64,000 bases of DNA from Escallonia rubra (Eukaryota > Streptophyta > Magnoliopsida > Escalloniales > Escalloniaceae): positions 195,623 through 259,622 of the forward strand of contig JAVXUO010000096.1 of assembly GCA_033065855.1 (NCBI GenBank). Direction: 5' to 3'. A program made the position numbers and the translations under genes. This document shows positions 34,289-47,615 of the stretch, piece by piece (the first letter of the stretch is position 1; each line of letters begins with the position of its first letter). Below the pieces are notes generated by a model. That model was not told the DNA's origin. It saw nothing but the letters and a program-made list of their open reading frames with translations, and searched no databases.

Positions 34289-35952
34289 TTGCTCTATAAG
34301 TCCAGCTGTACTCCGAATGTAATGATCGTCCCCCAAAAGAGAACGCTGCTGTGTCTCGCATTGAAGTTATGGTCGAATTTTATTGCGCTTTTCGCTTTGC
34401 TTATTATAGATTATATAGATATAACAAAAAATTTGAAATGGCTATATTATATATTTACTCATAGATACATATATGTCTATGCATCATAATTTGTGATTAA
34501 TTAAAATTATATTTATTCCAAGTGTAATATCATGTTCTTCAAAATGAAATATAGTATTTTAATTTTTTATATCCATATTACAAAGTAGTTTTAAGGATAT
34601 AATAGTCAAAGTTAAGTCATAATAAGTTAGTTCATTAACTAGTTAGAATTTTTAGAATTTTAATTATACAATGCTTACTAATATGAAAGTTAACTTATCA
34701 AGAAATAAGGACCCCACTCAAGATAATATTATTTTTTGTTTTTTTAGCTATATGAGTTTATATGTTCCTATTAAGGACTGGTTTTAAGGATAAAATAATA
34801 AAAACTAAGTCCTAATAAGCTAATTTATTAATTTGTTAGAGTTTCGGAACATTTATAATTTTTTTCAATTAGATAAGGCTTACTAATATGAAAATTAATT
34901 TACCAAGAAATAAGGAACCCATCTAAAATAATATTTCAGGCCTTTAATTAGCGATACTTATAATGGTTATAATTATATTTCGTATTGAAAACATAATACG
35001 ATGAGGCGTCAAGCAAAGAAAGTATCTCTGTGATGACGTGTCGCAAAGAAGCTCTCACTTCCTTTATTATATATTAGATAGATTTTGAAGTTAATTGTGG
35101 CATTGAACAAAGGCTCAGCTCGGAAATGCGTATCTTATTACGCAGGCTATGTCACACCTCCCTTTTAAAAAGAAAAAGTGCCAATGATAATGGAATTGGA
35201 ACTTTGCTCTTTCCTCTACTTTTTCTCCTTTGATGATTTTGGTGGGGTCTGGTATATTGTTTTTATTTTTTCCGGAAAAATAAAGTGAAAGATATTTAAT
35301 AAAATATCATATTCATAGCTTTACATTTTTAAGGCATAAATTCTTGGTGCTAGGGCTTCCAAAAGCTGAAGAGCATTATTGTTGTCCTTGTCCTTTTTTT
35401 TTAAACATGAATTTAAATTGTTGAACCGCAGTGGAACAAAGAACTTTCGTTCAAAGATTAGATTAGATAACGGCCCTGGCCCTTGGTTGCGTCAAGCCGA
35501 GTTTCAAAATCAAAGAGACATGGGACCTGTGAAAGTAACATCTTTGACTAATATACAAGAGAATATGTGCTTCCATAAGGAGGGAAGGATTCAGGTAGAA
35601 CTGCGAGCCGATTTAAACCATATTAAAGTACACATGCAAATTCTCTTATTTCAAACGACATGTGATTCACGTGTTGTAGGAGCCACAACGAATAAAGTTT
35701 TATCCTCCGTGCCTTTTTTTAACAACGAATAAAGTGCTTAAAGGTGGAGTCTTGTTCTCTAAGGGTCCTCTTTTGTCGTGGCGAGTGCGCGTCATGACTT
35801 TTCCGGATTATGCAAGTCCCTCGCGAATGTTGAATTTTGATCGGTATCTGTATTTTAATGAAAATTGTAACTTCCATTCATCCCGGTAATTGTGAACAGT
35901 ATCACGTGAGTAACAAGCGAAAATTATTTGGTAGAGAATATTATAGGGTCTT
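34289..35952 (+). repeat. Satellite unit U18 (1664 bp)
   Basis: This is the first A-type unit in the right block (34725-34790). It has a small cluster of changes at 34314-34352 ('gtcccccaaaagagaacgct'). (GATTA) is shortened to two. Confidence 0.97.
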
Positions 35953-37616
35953 TTGCTCTATAAGTCCAGCTGTACTCCTAATGTAATGATCGTCCCCAAA
36001 AAGCTAACACTGATGTGTCTCGCATTGAAGTTATGGTCGAATTTTATTGCGCTTTTCGCTTTGCTTATTATAGATTATATAGATATAACAAAAAATTTGA
36101 AATGGCTATATTATATATTTACTCATAGATACATATATGTCTATGCATCATAATTTGTGATTAATTAAAATTATATTTATTCCAAGTGTAATATCATGTT
36201 CTTCAAAATGAAATATAGTATTTTAATTTTTTATATCCATATTACAAAGTAGTTTTAAGGATATAATAGTCAAAGTTAAGTCATAATAAGTTAGTTCATT
36301 AACTAGTTAGAATTTTTAGAATTTTAATTATACAATGCTTACTAATATGAAAGTTAACTTATCAAGAAATAAGGACCCCACTCAAGATAATATTATTTTT
36401 TGTTTTTTTAGCTATATGAGTTTATATGTTCCTGTTAAGGAGTGGTTTTAAGGATAAAATAATAAAAACTAAGTCCTAATAAGCTAATTTATTAATTTGT
36501 TAGAGTTTCGGAACATTTATAATTTTTTTCAATTAGATAAGGCTTACTAATATGAAAATTAATTTACCAAGAAATAAGGAACCCATCTAAAATAATATTT
36601 CAGGCCTTTAATTAGCGATACTTATAATGGTTATAATTATATTTCGTATTGAAAACATAATACGATGAGGCGTCAAGCAAAGAAAGTATCTCTGTGATGA
36701 CGTGTCGCAAAGAAGCTCTCACTTCCTTTATTATATATTAGATAGATTTTGAAGTTAATGGTGGCATTGAACAAAGGCTCAGCTCGGAAATGCGTATCTT
36801 ATTACGCAGGCTATGTCACACCTCCCTTTTAAAAAGAAAAAGTGCCAATGATAATGGAATTGGAACTTTGCTCTTTCCTCTACTTTTTCTCCTTTGATGA
36901 TTTTGGTGGGGTCTGGTATATTGTTTTTATTTTTTCCGGAAAAATAAAGTGAAAGATATTTAATAAAATATCATATTCATAGCTTTACATTTTTAAGGCA
37001 TAAATTCTTGGTGCTAGGGCTTCCAAAAGCTGAAGAGCATTATTGTTGTCCTTGTCCTTTTTTTTTAAACATGAATTTAAATTGTTGAACCGCAGTGGAA
37101 CAAAGAACTTTCGTTCAAAGATTAGATTAGATAACGGCCCTGGCCCTTGGTTGCATCAAGCCGAGTTTCAAAATCAAAGAGACATGGGACCTGTGAAAGT
37201 AACATCTTTGACTAATATACAAGAGAATATGTGCTTCCATAAGGAGGGAAGGATTCAGGTAGAACTGCGAGCCGATTTAAACCATATTAAAGTACACATG
37301 CAAATTCTCTTATTTCAAACGACATGTGATTCACGTGTTGTAGGAGCCACAACGAATAAAGTTTTATCCTCCGTGCCTTTTTTTAACAACGAATAAAGTG
37401 CTTAAAGGTGGAGTCTTGTTCTCTAAGGGTCCTCTTTTGTCGTGGCGAGTGCGCGTCATGACTTTTCCGGATTATGCAAGTCCCTCGCGAATGTTGAATT
37501 TTGATCGGTATCTGTATTTTAATGAAAATTGTAACTTCCATTCATCCCGGTAATTGTGAACAGTATCACGTGAGTAACAAGCGAAAATTATTTGGTAGAG
37601 AATATTATAGGGTCTT
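35953..37616 (+). repeat. Satellite unit U19 (1664 bp)
   Basis: M1 type A with 'cctgttaaggagtgg'. It has 'ttaatggtgg' and the T run followed by 'aaacatg'. Confidence 0.97.
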
Positions 37617-39282
37617 TTGCTCTATAAGTCCAGCTGTACTCCTAATGTAATGATCGTCCCCAAAAAGCTAACGCTGATGTATCTCGCATTGAAGTTATGG
37701 TCGAATTTTATTGCGCTTTTCGCTTTGCTTATTATAGATTATATAGATATAACAAAAAATTTGAAATGGCTATATTATATATTTACTCATAGATACATAT
37801 ATGTCTATGCATCATAATTTGTGATTAATTAAAATTATATTTATTCCAAGTGTAATATCATGTTCTTCAAAATGAAATATAGTATTTTAATTTTTTATAT
37901 CCATATTACAAAGTAGTTTTAAGGATATAATAGTCAAAGTTAAGTCATAATAAGTTAGTTCATTAACTAGTTAGAATTTTTAGAATTTTAATTATACAAT
38001 GCTTACTAATATGAAAGTTAACTTATCAAGAAATAAGGACCCCACTCAAGATAATATTATTTTTTGTTTTTTTAGCTATATGTGTTTGTATGTTCCTATT
38101 AAGGACTGGTTTTAAGGATAAAATAATAAAAACTAAGTCCTAATAAGCTAATTTATTAATTTGTTAGAGTTTCGGAACATTTATAATTTTTATCAATTAG
38201 ATAAGGCTTACTAATATGAAAATTAATTTACCAAGAAATAAGGAACCCATCTAAAATAATATTTCAGGCCTTTAATTAGCGATACTTATAATGGTTATAA
38301 TTATATTTCGTATTGAAAACATAATACGATGAGGCGTCAAGCAAAGAAAGTATCTCTGTGATGACGTGTCGCAAAGAAGCTCTCACTTCCTTTATTATAT
38401 ATTAGATAGATTTTGAAGTTAATTGTGGCATTGAACAAAGGCTCAGCTCGGAAATGCGTATCTTATTACGCAGGCTATGTCACACCTCCCTTTTAAAAAG
38501 AAAAAGTGCCAATGATAATGGAATTGGAACTTTGCTCTTTCCTCTACTTTTTCTCCTTTGATGATTTTGGTGGGGTCTGGTATATTGTTTTTATTTTTTC
38601 CGGAAAAATAAAGTGAAAGATATTTAATAAAATATCATATTCATAGCTTTACATTTTTAAGGAATAAATTCTTGGTGCTAGGGCTTCCAAAAGCTGAAGA
38701 GTATTATTGTTGTCCTTGTCCTTTTTTTTTTGAAACATGAATTTAAATTGTTGAACCACAGTGGAACAAAGAACTTTCGTTCAAAGATTAGATTAGATAA
38801 CGGCCCTGGCCCTTGGTTGCGTCAAGCCGAGTTTCAAAATCAAAGAGACATGGGACCTGTGAAAGTAACATCTTTGACTAATATACAAGAGAATATGTGC
38901 TTCCATAAGGAGGGAACGATTCAGGTAGAACTGCGAGCCGATTTAAACCATATTAAAGTACACATGCAAATTCTCTTATTTCAAACGACATGTGATTCAC
39001 GTGTTGTAGGAGCCACAACGAATAAAGTTTTATCCTCCGTGCCTTTTTTTAACAACGAATAAAGTGCTTAAAGGTGGAGTCTTGTTCTCTAAGGGTCCTC
39101 TTTTGTCGTGGCGAGTGCGCGTCATGACTTTTCCGGATTATGCAAGTCCCTCGCGAATGTTGAATTTTGATCGGTATCTGTATTTTAATGAAAATTGTAA
39201 CTTCCATTCATCCCGGTAATTGTGAACAGTATCACGTGAGTAACAAGCGAAAATTATTTGGTAGAGAATATTATAGGGTCTT
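37617..39282 (+). repeat. Satellite unit U20 (1666 bp), A/B hybrid
   Basis: The M1 region combines the A-type 'attattttttg' and 'cctattaaggactgg' with the B-type 'tgtgtttgtatg' between them, so it looks recombinant. It has 'gaaccacagtgg' as in U17 and 'gggaacgattc' as in U31 and U34. Confidence 0.97.
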
Positions 39283-40946
39283 TTGCTCTATAAGTCCAGC
39301 TGTACTCCTAATGTAATGATCGTCCCCAAAAAGCTAACACTGATGTGTCTCGCATTGAAGTTATGGTCGAATTTTATTGCGCTTTTCGCTTTGCTTATTA
39401 TAGATTATATAGATATAACAAAAAATTTGAAATGGGTATATTATATATTTACTCATAGATACATATATGTCTATGCATCATAATTTGTGATTAATTAAAA
39501 TTATATTTATTCCAAGTGTAATATCATGTTCTTCAAAATGAAATATAGTATTTTAATTTTTTATATCCATATTACAAAGTAGTTTTAAGGATATAATAGT
39601 CAAAGTTAAGTCATAATAAGTTAGTTCATTAACTAGTTAGAATTTTTAGAATTTTAATTATACAATGCTTACTAATATGAAAGTTAACTTATCAAGAAAT
39701 AAGGACCCCACTCAAGATAATATTATTTTTTGTTTTTTTAGCTATATGAGTTTATATGTTCCTATTAAGGACTGGTTTTAAGGATAAAATAATAAAAACT
39801 AAGTCCTAATAAGCTAATTTATTAATTTGTTAGAGTTTCGGAACATTTATAATTTTTTTCAATTAGATAAGGCTTACTAATACGAAAATTAATTTACCAA
39901 GAAAAAAGGAACCCATCTAAAATAATATTTCAGGCCTTTAATTAGCGATACTTATAATGGTTATAATTATATTTCGTATTGAAAACATAATACGATGAGG
40001 CGTCAAGCAAAGAAAGTATCTCTGTGATGACGTGTCGCAAAGAAGCTCTCACTTCCTTTATTATATATTAGATAGATTTTGAAGTTAATGGTGGCATTGA
40101 ACAAAGGCTCAGCTCGGAAATGCGTATCTTATTACGCAGGCTATGTCACACCTCCCTTTTAAAAAGAAAAAGTGCCAATGATAATGGAATTGGAACTTTG
40201 CTCTTTCCTCTACTTTTTCTCCTTTGATGATTTTGGTGGGGTCTGGTATATTGTTTTTATTTTTTCCGAAAAAATAAAGTGAAAGATATTTAATAAAATA
40301 TCATATTCATAGCTTTACATTTTTAAGGCATAAATTCTTGGTGCTAGGGCTTCCAAAAGCTGAAGAGCATTATTGTTGTCCTTGTCCTTTTTTTTTAAAC
40401 ATGAATTTAAATTGTTGAACCGCAGTGGAACAAAGGACTTTCGTTCAAAGGTTAGATTAGATAACGGCCCTGGCCCTTGGTTGCCTCAAGCCGAGTTTCA
40501 AAATCAAAGAGACATGGGACCTGTGAAAGTAACATCTTTGACTAATATACAAGAGAATATGTGCTTCCATAAGGAGGGAAGGATTCAGGTAGAACTGCGA
40601 GCCGATTTAAACCATATTAAAGTACACATGCAAATTCTCTTATTTCAAACGACATGTGATTCACGTGTTGTAGGAGCCACAACGAATAAAGTTTTATCCT
40701 CCGTGCCTTTTTTTAACAACGAATAAAGTGCTTAAAGGTGGAGTCTTGTTCTCTAAGGGTCCTCTTTTGTCGTGGCGAGTGCGCGTCATGACTTTTCCGG
40801 ATTATGCAAGTCCCTCGCGAATGTTGAATTTTGATCGGTATCTGTATTTTAATGAAAATTGTAACTTCCATTCATCCCGGTAATTGTGAACAGTATCACG
40901 TGAGTAACAAGCGAAAATTATTTGGTAGAGAATATTATAGGGTCTT
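39283..40946 (+). repeat. Satellite unit U21 (1664 bp), HOR type A
   Basis: M1 type A (near 39720). It has 'aatgggtata' near 39432, 'ccgaaaaaataaag' near 40266, and 'aaaggttagattagata'. Confidence 0.97.
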
Positions 40947-42610
40947 TTGCTCTATAAGTCCAGCTGTACTCCTAATGTAATGATCGTCCCCAAAAAGCTA
41001 ACGCGGATGTGTCTCGCATTGAAGTTATGGTCGAATTTTATTGCGCTTTTCGCTTTGCTTATTATGGATTATATAGATATAACAAAAAATTTGAAATGGC
41101 TATATTATATATTTACTCATAGATACATATATGTTTATGCATCATAATTTGTGATTAATTAAAATTATATTTATTCCAAGTGTAATATCATGTTCTTCAA
41201 AATGAAATATAGTATTTTAATTTTTTATATCCATATTACAAAGTAGTTTTAAGGATATAATAGTCAAAGTTAAGTCATAATAAGTTAGTTCATTAACTAG
41301 TTAGAATTTTTAGAATTTTAATTATACAATGCTTACTAATATGAAAGTTAACTTATCAAGAAATAAGGACCCCACTCAAGATAATAGTATTTTTGTTTTT
41401 TTAGCTATATGTGTTTGTATGTTCATATTAAAGAGTGGTTTTAAGGATAAAATAATAAAAACTAAGTCCTAATAAGCTAATTTATTAATTTGTTAGAGTT
41501 TCGGAACATTTATAATTTTTTTTCAATTAGATAAGGCTTACTAATACGAAAATTAATTTACCAAGAAAAAAGGCACCCATCTAAAATAATATTTCAGGCC
41601 TTTAATTAGCGATACTTGTAATGGTTATAATTATATTTCGTATTGAAAACATAATACGATGAGGCGTCAAGCAAAGAAAGTATCTCTGTGATGACGTGTC
41701 GCAAAGAAGCTCTCACTTCCTTTATTATATATTAGATAGATTTTGAAGTTAATGGTGGCATTGAACAAAGGCTCAGCTCGGAAATGCGTATCTTATTACG
41801 CAGGCTATGTCACACCTCCCTTTTAAAAAGAAAAAGTGCCAATGATAATGGAATTGGAACTTTGCTCTTTCCTCTACTTTTTCTCCTTTGATGATTTTGG
41901 TGGGGTCTGGTATATTGTTTTTATTTTTTCCGGAAAAATAAAGTGAAAGATATTTAATAAAATATCATATTCATAGCTTTACATTTTTAAGGCATAAATT
42001 CTTGGTGCTAGGGCTTCCAAAAGCTGAAGAGCATTATTGTTGTCCTTGTCCTTTTTTTTTAAACATGAATTTAAATTGTTGAACCGCAGTGGAACAAAGA
42101 ACTTTCGTTCAAAGATTAGATTAGATAACGGCCCTGGCCCTTGGTTGCGTCAAGCCGAGTTACAAAATCAAAGAGACATGGGACCTGTGAAAGTAACATC
42201 TTTGACTAATATACAAGAGAATATGTGCTTCCATAAGGAGGGAAGGATTCAGGTAGAACTGCGAGCCGATTTAAACCATATTAAAGTACACATGCAAATT
42301 CTCTTATTTCAAACGACATGTGATTCACGTGTTGTAGGAGCCACAACGAATAAAGTTTTATCCTCCGTGCCTTTTTTTAACAACGAATAAAGTGCTTAAA
42401 GGTGGAGTCTTGTTCTCTAAGGGTCCTCTTTTGTCGTGGCGAGTGCGCGTCATGACTTTTCCGGATTATGCAAGTCCCTCGCGAATGTTGAATTTTGATC
42501 GGTATCTGTATTTTAATGAAAATTGTAACTTCCATTCATCCCGGTAATTGTGAACAGTATCACGTGAGTAACAAGCGAAAATTATTTGGTAGAGAATATT
42601 ATAGGGTCTT
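40947..42610 (+). repeat. Satellite unit U22 (1664 bp), HOR type B
   Basis: M1 type B (near 41385). Single changes are 'aacgcggatg', 'attatggatt' and 'atgtttatgc'. It has 'aaaaaaggcaccc', shared with U23. Confidence 0.97.
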
Positions 42611-44276
42611 TTGCTCTATAAGTCCAGCTGTACTCCGAATGTAATGATCGTCGCCAAAAAGCTAACCCTGATGTGTCTCGCATTGAAGTTATGGTCGAAT
42701 TTTATTGCGCTTTTCACTTTGCTTATTATAGATTATATAGATATAACAAAAAATTTGAAATGGCTATATTATATATTTACTCATAGATACATATATGTCT
42801 ATGCATCATAATTTGTGATTAATTAAAATTATATTTATTCCAAGTGTAATATCATGTTCTTCAAAATGAAATATAGTATTTTAATTTTTTATATCCATAT
42901 TACAAAGTAGTTTTAAGGATATAATAGTCAAAGTTAAGTCATAATAAGTTAGTTCATTAACTAGTTAGAATTTTTAGAATTTTAATTATACAATGCTTAC
43001 TAATATGAAAGTTAACTTATCAAGAAATAAGGACCCCACTCAAGATAATATTATTTTTTGTTTTTTTAGCTATATGAGTTTATATGTTCCTATTAAGGAC
43101 TGGTTTTAAGGATAAAATAAGAAAAACTAAGTCCTAATAAGCTAATTTATTAATTTGTTAGAGTTTCGGAACATTTATAATTTTTTTTCAATTAGATAAG
43201 GCTTACTAATACGAAAATTAATTTACCAAGAAAAAAGGCACCCATCTAAAATAATATTTCAGGCCTTTAATTAGCGATACTTGTAATGGTTATAATTATA
43301 TTTCGTATTGAAAACATAATACGATGAGGCGTCAAGCAAAGAAAGTATCTCTGTGATGACGTGTCGCAAAGAAGCTCTCACTTCCTTTATTATATATTAG
43401 ATAGATTTTGAAGTTAATGGTGGCATTGAACAAAGGCTCAGCTCGGAAATGCGTATCTTATTACGCAGGCTATGTCACACCTCCCTTTTAAAAAGAAAAA
43501 GTGCCAATGATAATGGAATTGGAACTTTGCTCTTTCCTCTACTTTTTCTCCTTTGATGATTTTGGTGGGGTCTGGTATATTGTTTTTATTTTTTCCGGAA
43601 AAATAAAGTGAAAGATATTTAATAAAATATCATATTCATAGCTTTACATTTTTAAGGCATAAATTCTTGGTGCTAAGGCTTCCAAAAGCTGAAGAGCATT
43701 ATTGTTGTCCTTGTCCTTTTTTTTTGAAACATGAATTTAAATTGTTGAACCGCAGTGGAACAAAGAACTTTCGTTCAAAGATTAGATTAGATAACGGCCC
43801 TGGCCCTTGGTTGCGTCAAGCCGAGTTTCAAAATCAAAGAGACATGGGACCTGTGAAAGTAACATCTTTGACTAATATACAAGAGAATATGTGCTTCCAT
43901 AAGGAGGGAAGGATTCAGGTAGAACTGCGAGCCGATTTAAACCATATTAAAGTACACATGCAAATTCTCTTATTTCAAACGACATGTGATTCACGTGTTG
44001 TAGGAGCCACAACGAATAAAGTTTTATCCTCCGTGCCTTTTTTTAACAACGAATAAAGTGCTTAAAGGTGGAGTCTTGTTCTCTAAGGGTCCTCTTTTGT
44101 CGTGGCGAGTGCGCGTCATGACTTTTCCGGATTATGCAAGTCCCTCGCGAATGTTGAATTTTGATCGGTATCTGTATTTTAATGAAAATTGTAACTTCCA
44201 TTCATCCCGGTAATTGTGAACAGTATCACGTGAGTAACAAGCGAAAATTATTTGGTAGAGAATATTATAGGGTCTT
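42611..44276 (+). repeat. Satellite unit U23 (1666 bp), HOR type A
   Basis: M1 type A (near 43048). The module has one of the longest uninterrupted frames (43667-44056, with its first ATG at 43844). Confidence 0.97.
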
Positions 44277-45945
44277 TTGCTCTATAAGTCCAGCTGTACT
44301 CCTAATGTAATGATCGTCCCCAAAAAGTTAACGCTGATGTGTCTCGCATTGAAGTTATGGTCGAATTTTATTGCGCTTTTCGCTTTGCTTATTATAGATT
44401 ATATAGATATAACAAAAAAATTGAAATGGCTATATTATATATTTACTCATAGATACATATATGTCTATGCATCATAATTTGTGATTAATTAAAATTATAT
44501 TTATTCCAAGTGTAATATCATGTTCTTCAAAATGAAATATAGTATTTTAATTTTTTATATCCATATTACAAAGTAGTTTTAAGGATATAATAGTCAAAGT
44601 TAAGTCATAATAAGTTAGTTCATTAACTAGTTAGAATTTTTAGAATTTTAATTATACAATGCTTACTAATATGAAAGTTAACTTATCAAGAAATAAGGAC
44701 CCCACTCAAGATAATAGTATTTTTGTTTTTTTAGCTATATGTGTTTGTATGTTCATATTAAGGAGTGGTTTTAAGGATAAAATAATAAAAACTAAGTCCT
44801 AATAAGCTAATTTATTAATTTGTTAGAGTTTCGGAACATTTATAATTTTTTTCTTTTTTATTTGGCTTACTAATATGAAAATTAATTTACCAAGAAATAA
44901 GGAACCCATCTAAAATAATATTTCAGGCCTTTAATTAGCGATACTTATAATGGTTATAATTATATTTCGTATTGAAAACATAATACGATGAGGCGTCAAG
45001 CAAAGAAAGTATCTCTGTGATGACGTGTCGCAAAGAAGCTCTCACTTCCTTTATTATATATTAGATAGATTTTGAAGTTAATGGTGGCATTGAACAAAGG
45101 CTCAGCTCGGAAATGCGTATCTTATTACGCAGGCTATGTCACACCTCCCTTTTAAAAAGAAAAAGTGCCAATGATAATGGAATTGGAACTTTGCTCTTTC
45201 CTCTGCTTTTTCTCCTTTGATGATTTTGGTGGGGTCTGGTATATTGTTTTTATTTTTTCCGGAAAAATAAAGTGAAAGATATTTAATAAAATATCATATT
45301 CATAGCTTTACATTTTTAAGGCATAAATTCTTGGTGCTAGGGCTTCCAAAAGCTGAAGAGCATTATTGTTGTCCTTGTCCTTTTTTTTTGAAACATGAAT
45401 TTAAATTGTTGAACCGCAGTGGAACAAAGAACTTTCGGTCAATGATTAGATTAGATTAGATAACAGCCCTGCCCCCCGGTTCCCTCAAGCCAACCCTCAA
45501 AATCAAAGCGACATCGGACCTGTGAAAGTAACATCTTTGACTAATAAACAAGAGAATATATCCTTCCATAAGGAGAGAAGGAATCAGGTAGAACTGCGAG
45601 CCGATTTAAACCATATTAAAGTACACATGCAAATTCTCTTATTTCAAACGACATGTGATTCACGTGTTGTAGGAGCCACAACGAATAAAGTTTTATCCTC
45701 CGTACCTTGTTTTAACAACGAATAAAGTGCTTAAAGGTGGAGTCTTGTTCTCTAAGGGTCCTCTTTTGTCGTGGCGAGTGCGCGTCATGACTTTTCCGGA
45801 TTATGCAAGTCCCTCGCGAATGTTGAATTTTGATCGGTATCTGTATTTTAATGAAAATTGTAACTTCCATTCATCCCGGTAATTGTGAACAGTATCACGT
45901 GAGTAACAAGCGAAAATTATTTGGTAGAGAATATTATAGGGTCTT
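44277..45945 (+). repeat. Satellite unit U24 (1669 bp), HOR type B, with mutation patches
   Basis: M1 type B (near 44712). In s2, 'caattagataa' is replaced by a T-rich string at about 44852-44863. At about 45463-45590 many substitutions are packed together ('cctgccccccggttccctc', 'agccaaccctcaaaatc'), removing the upstream part of the module frame. Both sides of the patch are normal. Confidence 0.97.
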
Positions 45946-47615
45946 TTGCTCTATAAGTCCAGCTGTACTCCGAATGTAATGATCGTCCCCAAAAAGCTAA
46001 CGCTGATGTGTCTCGCATTGAAGTTATGGTCGAATTTTATTGCGCTTTTCGCTTTGCTTATTATAGATTATATAGATATAACAAAAAATTTGAAATGGCT
46101 ATATTATATATTTACTCATAGATACATATATGTCTATGCATCATAATTTGTGATTAATTAAAATTATATTTATTCCAAGTGTAATATCATGTTCTTCAAA
46201 ATGAAATATAGTATTTTAATTTTTTATATCCATATTACAAAGTAGTTTTAAGGATATAATAGTCAAAGTTAAGTCATAATAAGTTAGTTCATTAACTAGT
46301 TAGAATTTTTAGAATTTTAATTATACAATGCTTACTAATATGAAAGTTAACTTATCAAGAAATAAGGACCCCACTCAAGATAATATTATTTTTTGTTTTT
46401 TTAGCTATATGAGTTTATATGTTCCTATTAAGGACTGGTTTTAAGGATAAAATAATAAAAACTAAGTCCTAATAAGCTAATTTATTAATTTGTTAGAGTT
46501 TCGGAGCATTTATAATTTTTTTCAATTAGATAAGGCTTACTAATATGAAAATTAATTTACCAAGAAATAAGGAACCCATCTAAAATAATATTTCAGGCCT
46601 TTAATTAGCGATACTTATAATGGTTATAATTATATTTCGTATTGAAAACATAATACGATGAGGCGTCAAGCAAAGAAAGTATCTCTGTGATGACGTGTCG
46701 CAAAGAAGCTCTCACTTCCTTTATTATATATTAGATAGATTTTGAAGTTAATGGTGGCATTGAACAAAGGCTCAGCTCGGAAATGCGTATCTTATTACGC
46801 AGGCTATGTCACACCTCCCTTTTAAAAAGAAAAAGTGCCAATGATAATGGAATTGGAACTTTGCTCTTTCCTCTACTTTTTCTCCTTTGATGATTTTGGT
46901 GGGGTCTGGTATATTGTTTTTATTTTTTCCGGAAAAATAAAGTGAAAGATATTTAATAAAATATCATATTCATAGCTTTACATTTTTAAGGCATAAATTC
47001 TTGGTGCTAGGGCTTCCAAAAGCTGAAGAGCATTATTGTTGTCCTTGTCCTTTTTTTTTGAAACATGAATTTAAATTGTTGAACCGCAGTGGAACAAAGA
47101 ACTTTCGTTCAATGATTATATTAGATTAGATAACGGCCCTGGCCCTTGGTTGCATCAAGCCGAGTTTCAAAATCAAAGAGACATGGGACCTGTGAAAGTA
47201 ACATCTTTGACTAATATACAAGAGAATATGTGCTTCCATAAGGAGGGAAGGATTCAGGTAGAACTGCGAGCCGATTTAAACCATATTAAAGTACACATGC
47301 AAATTCTCTTATTTCAAACGACATGTGATTCACGTGTTGTAGGAGCCACAACGAATAAAGTTTTATCCTCCGTGCCTTTTTTTAACAACGAATAAAGTGC
47401 TTAAAGGTGGAGTCTTGTTCTCTAAGGGTCCTCTTTTGTCGTGGCGAGTGCGCGTCATGACTTTTCCGGATTATGCAAGTCCCTCGCGAATGTTGAATTT
47501 TGATCGGTATCTGTATTTTAATGAAAATTGTAACTTCCATTCATCCCGGTAATTGTGAACAGTATCACGTGAGTAACAAGCGAAAATTATTTGGTAGAGA
47601 ATATTATAGGGTCTT
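45946..47615 (+). repeat. Satellite unit U25 (1670 bp), HOR type A
   Basis: M1 type A (near 46383). It has 'tcggagcattt' near 46501 and 'gattatattagattagata' as in U13. Confidence 0.97.
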
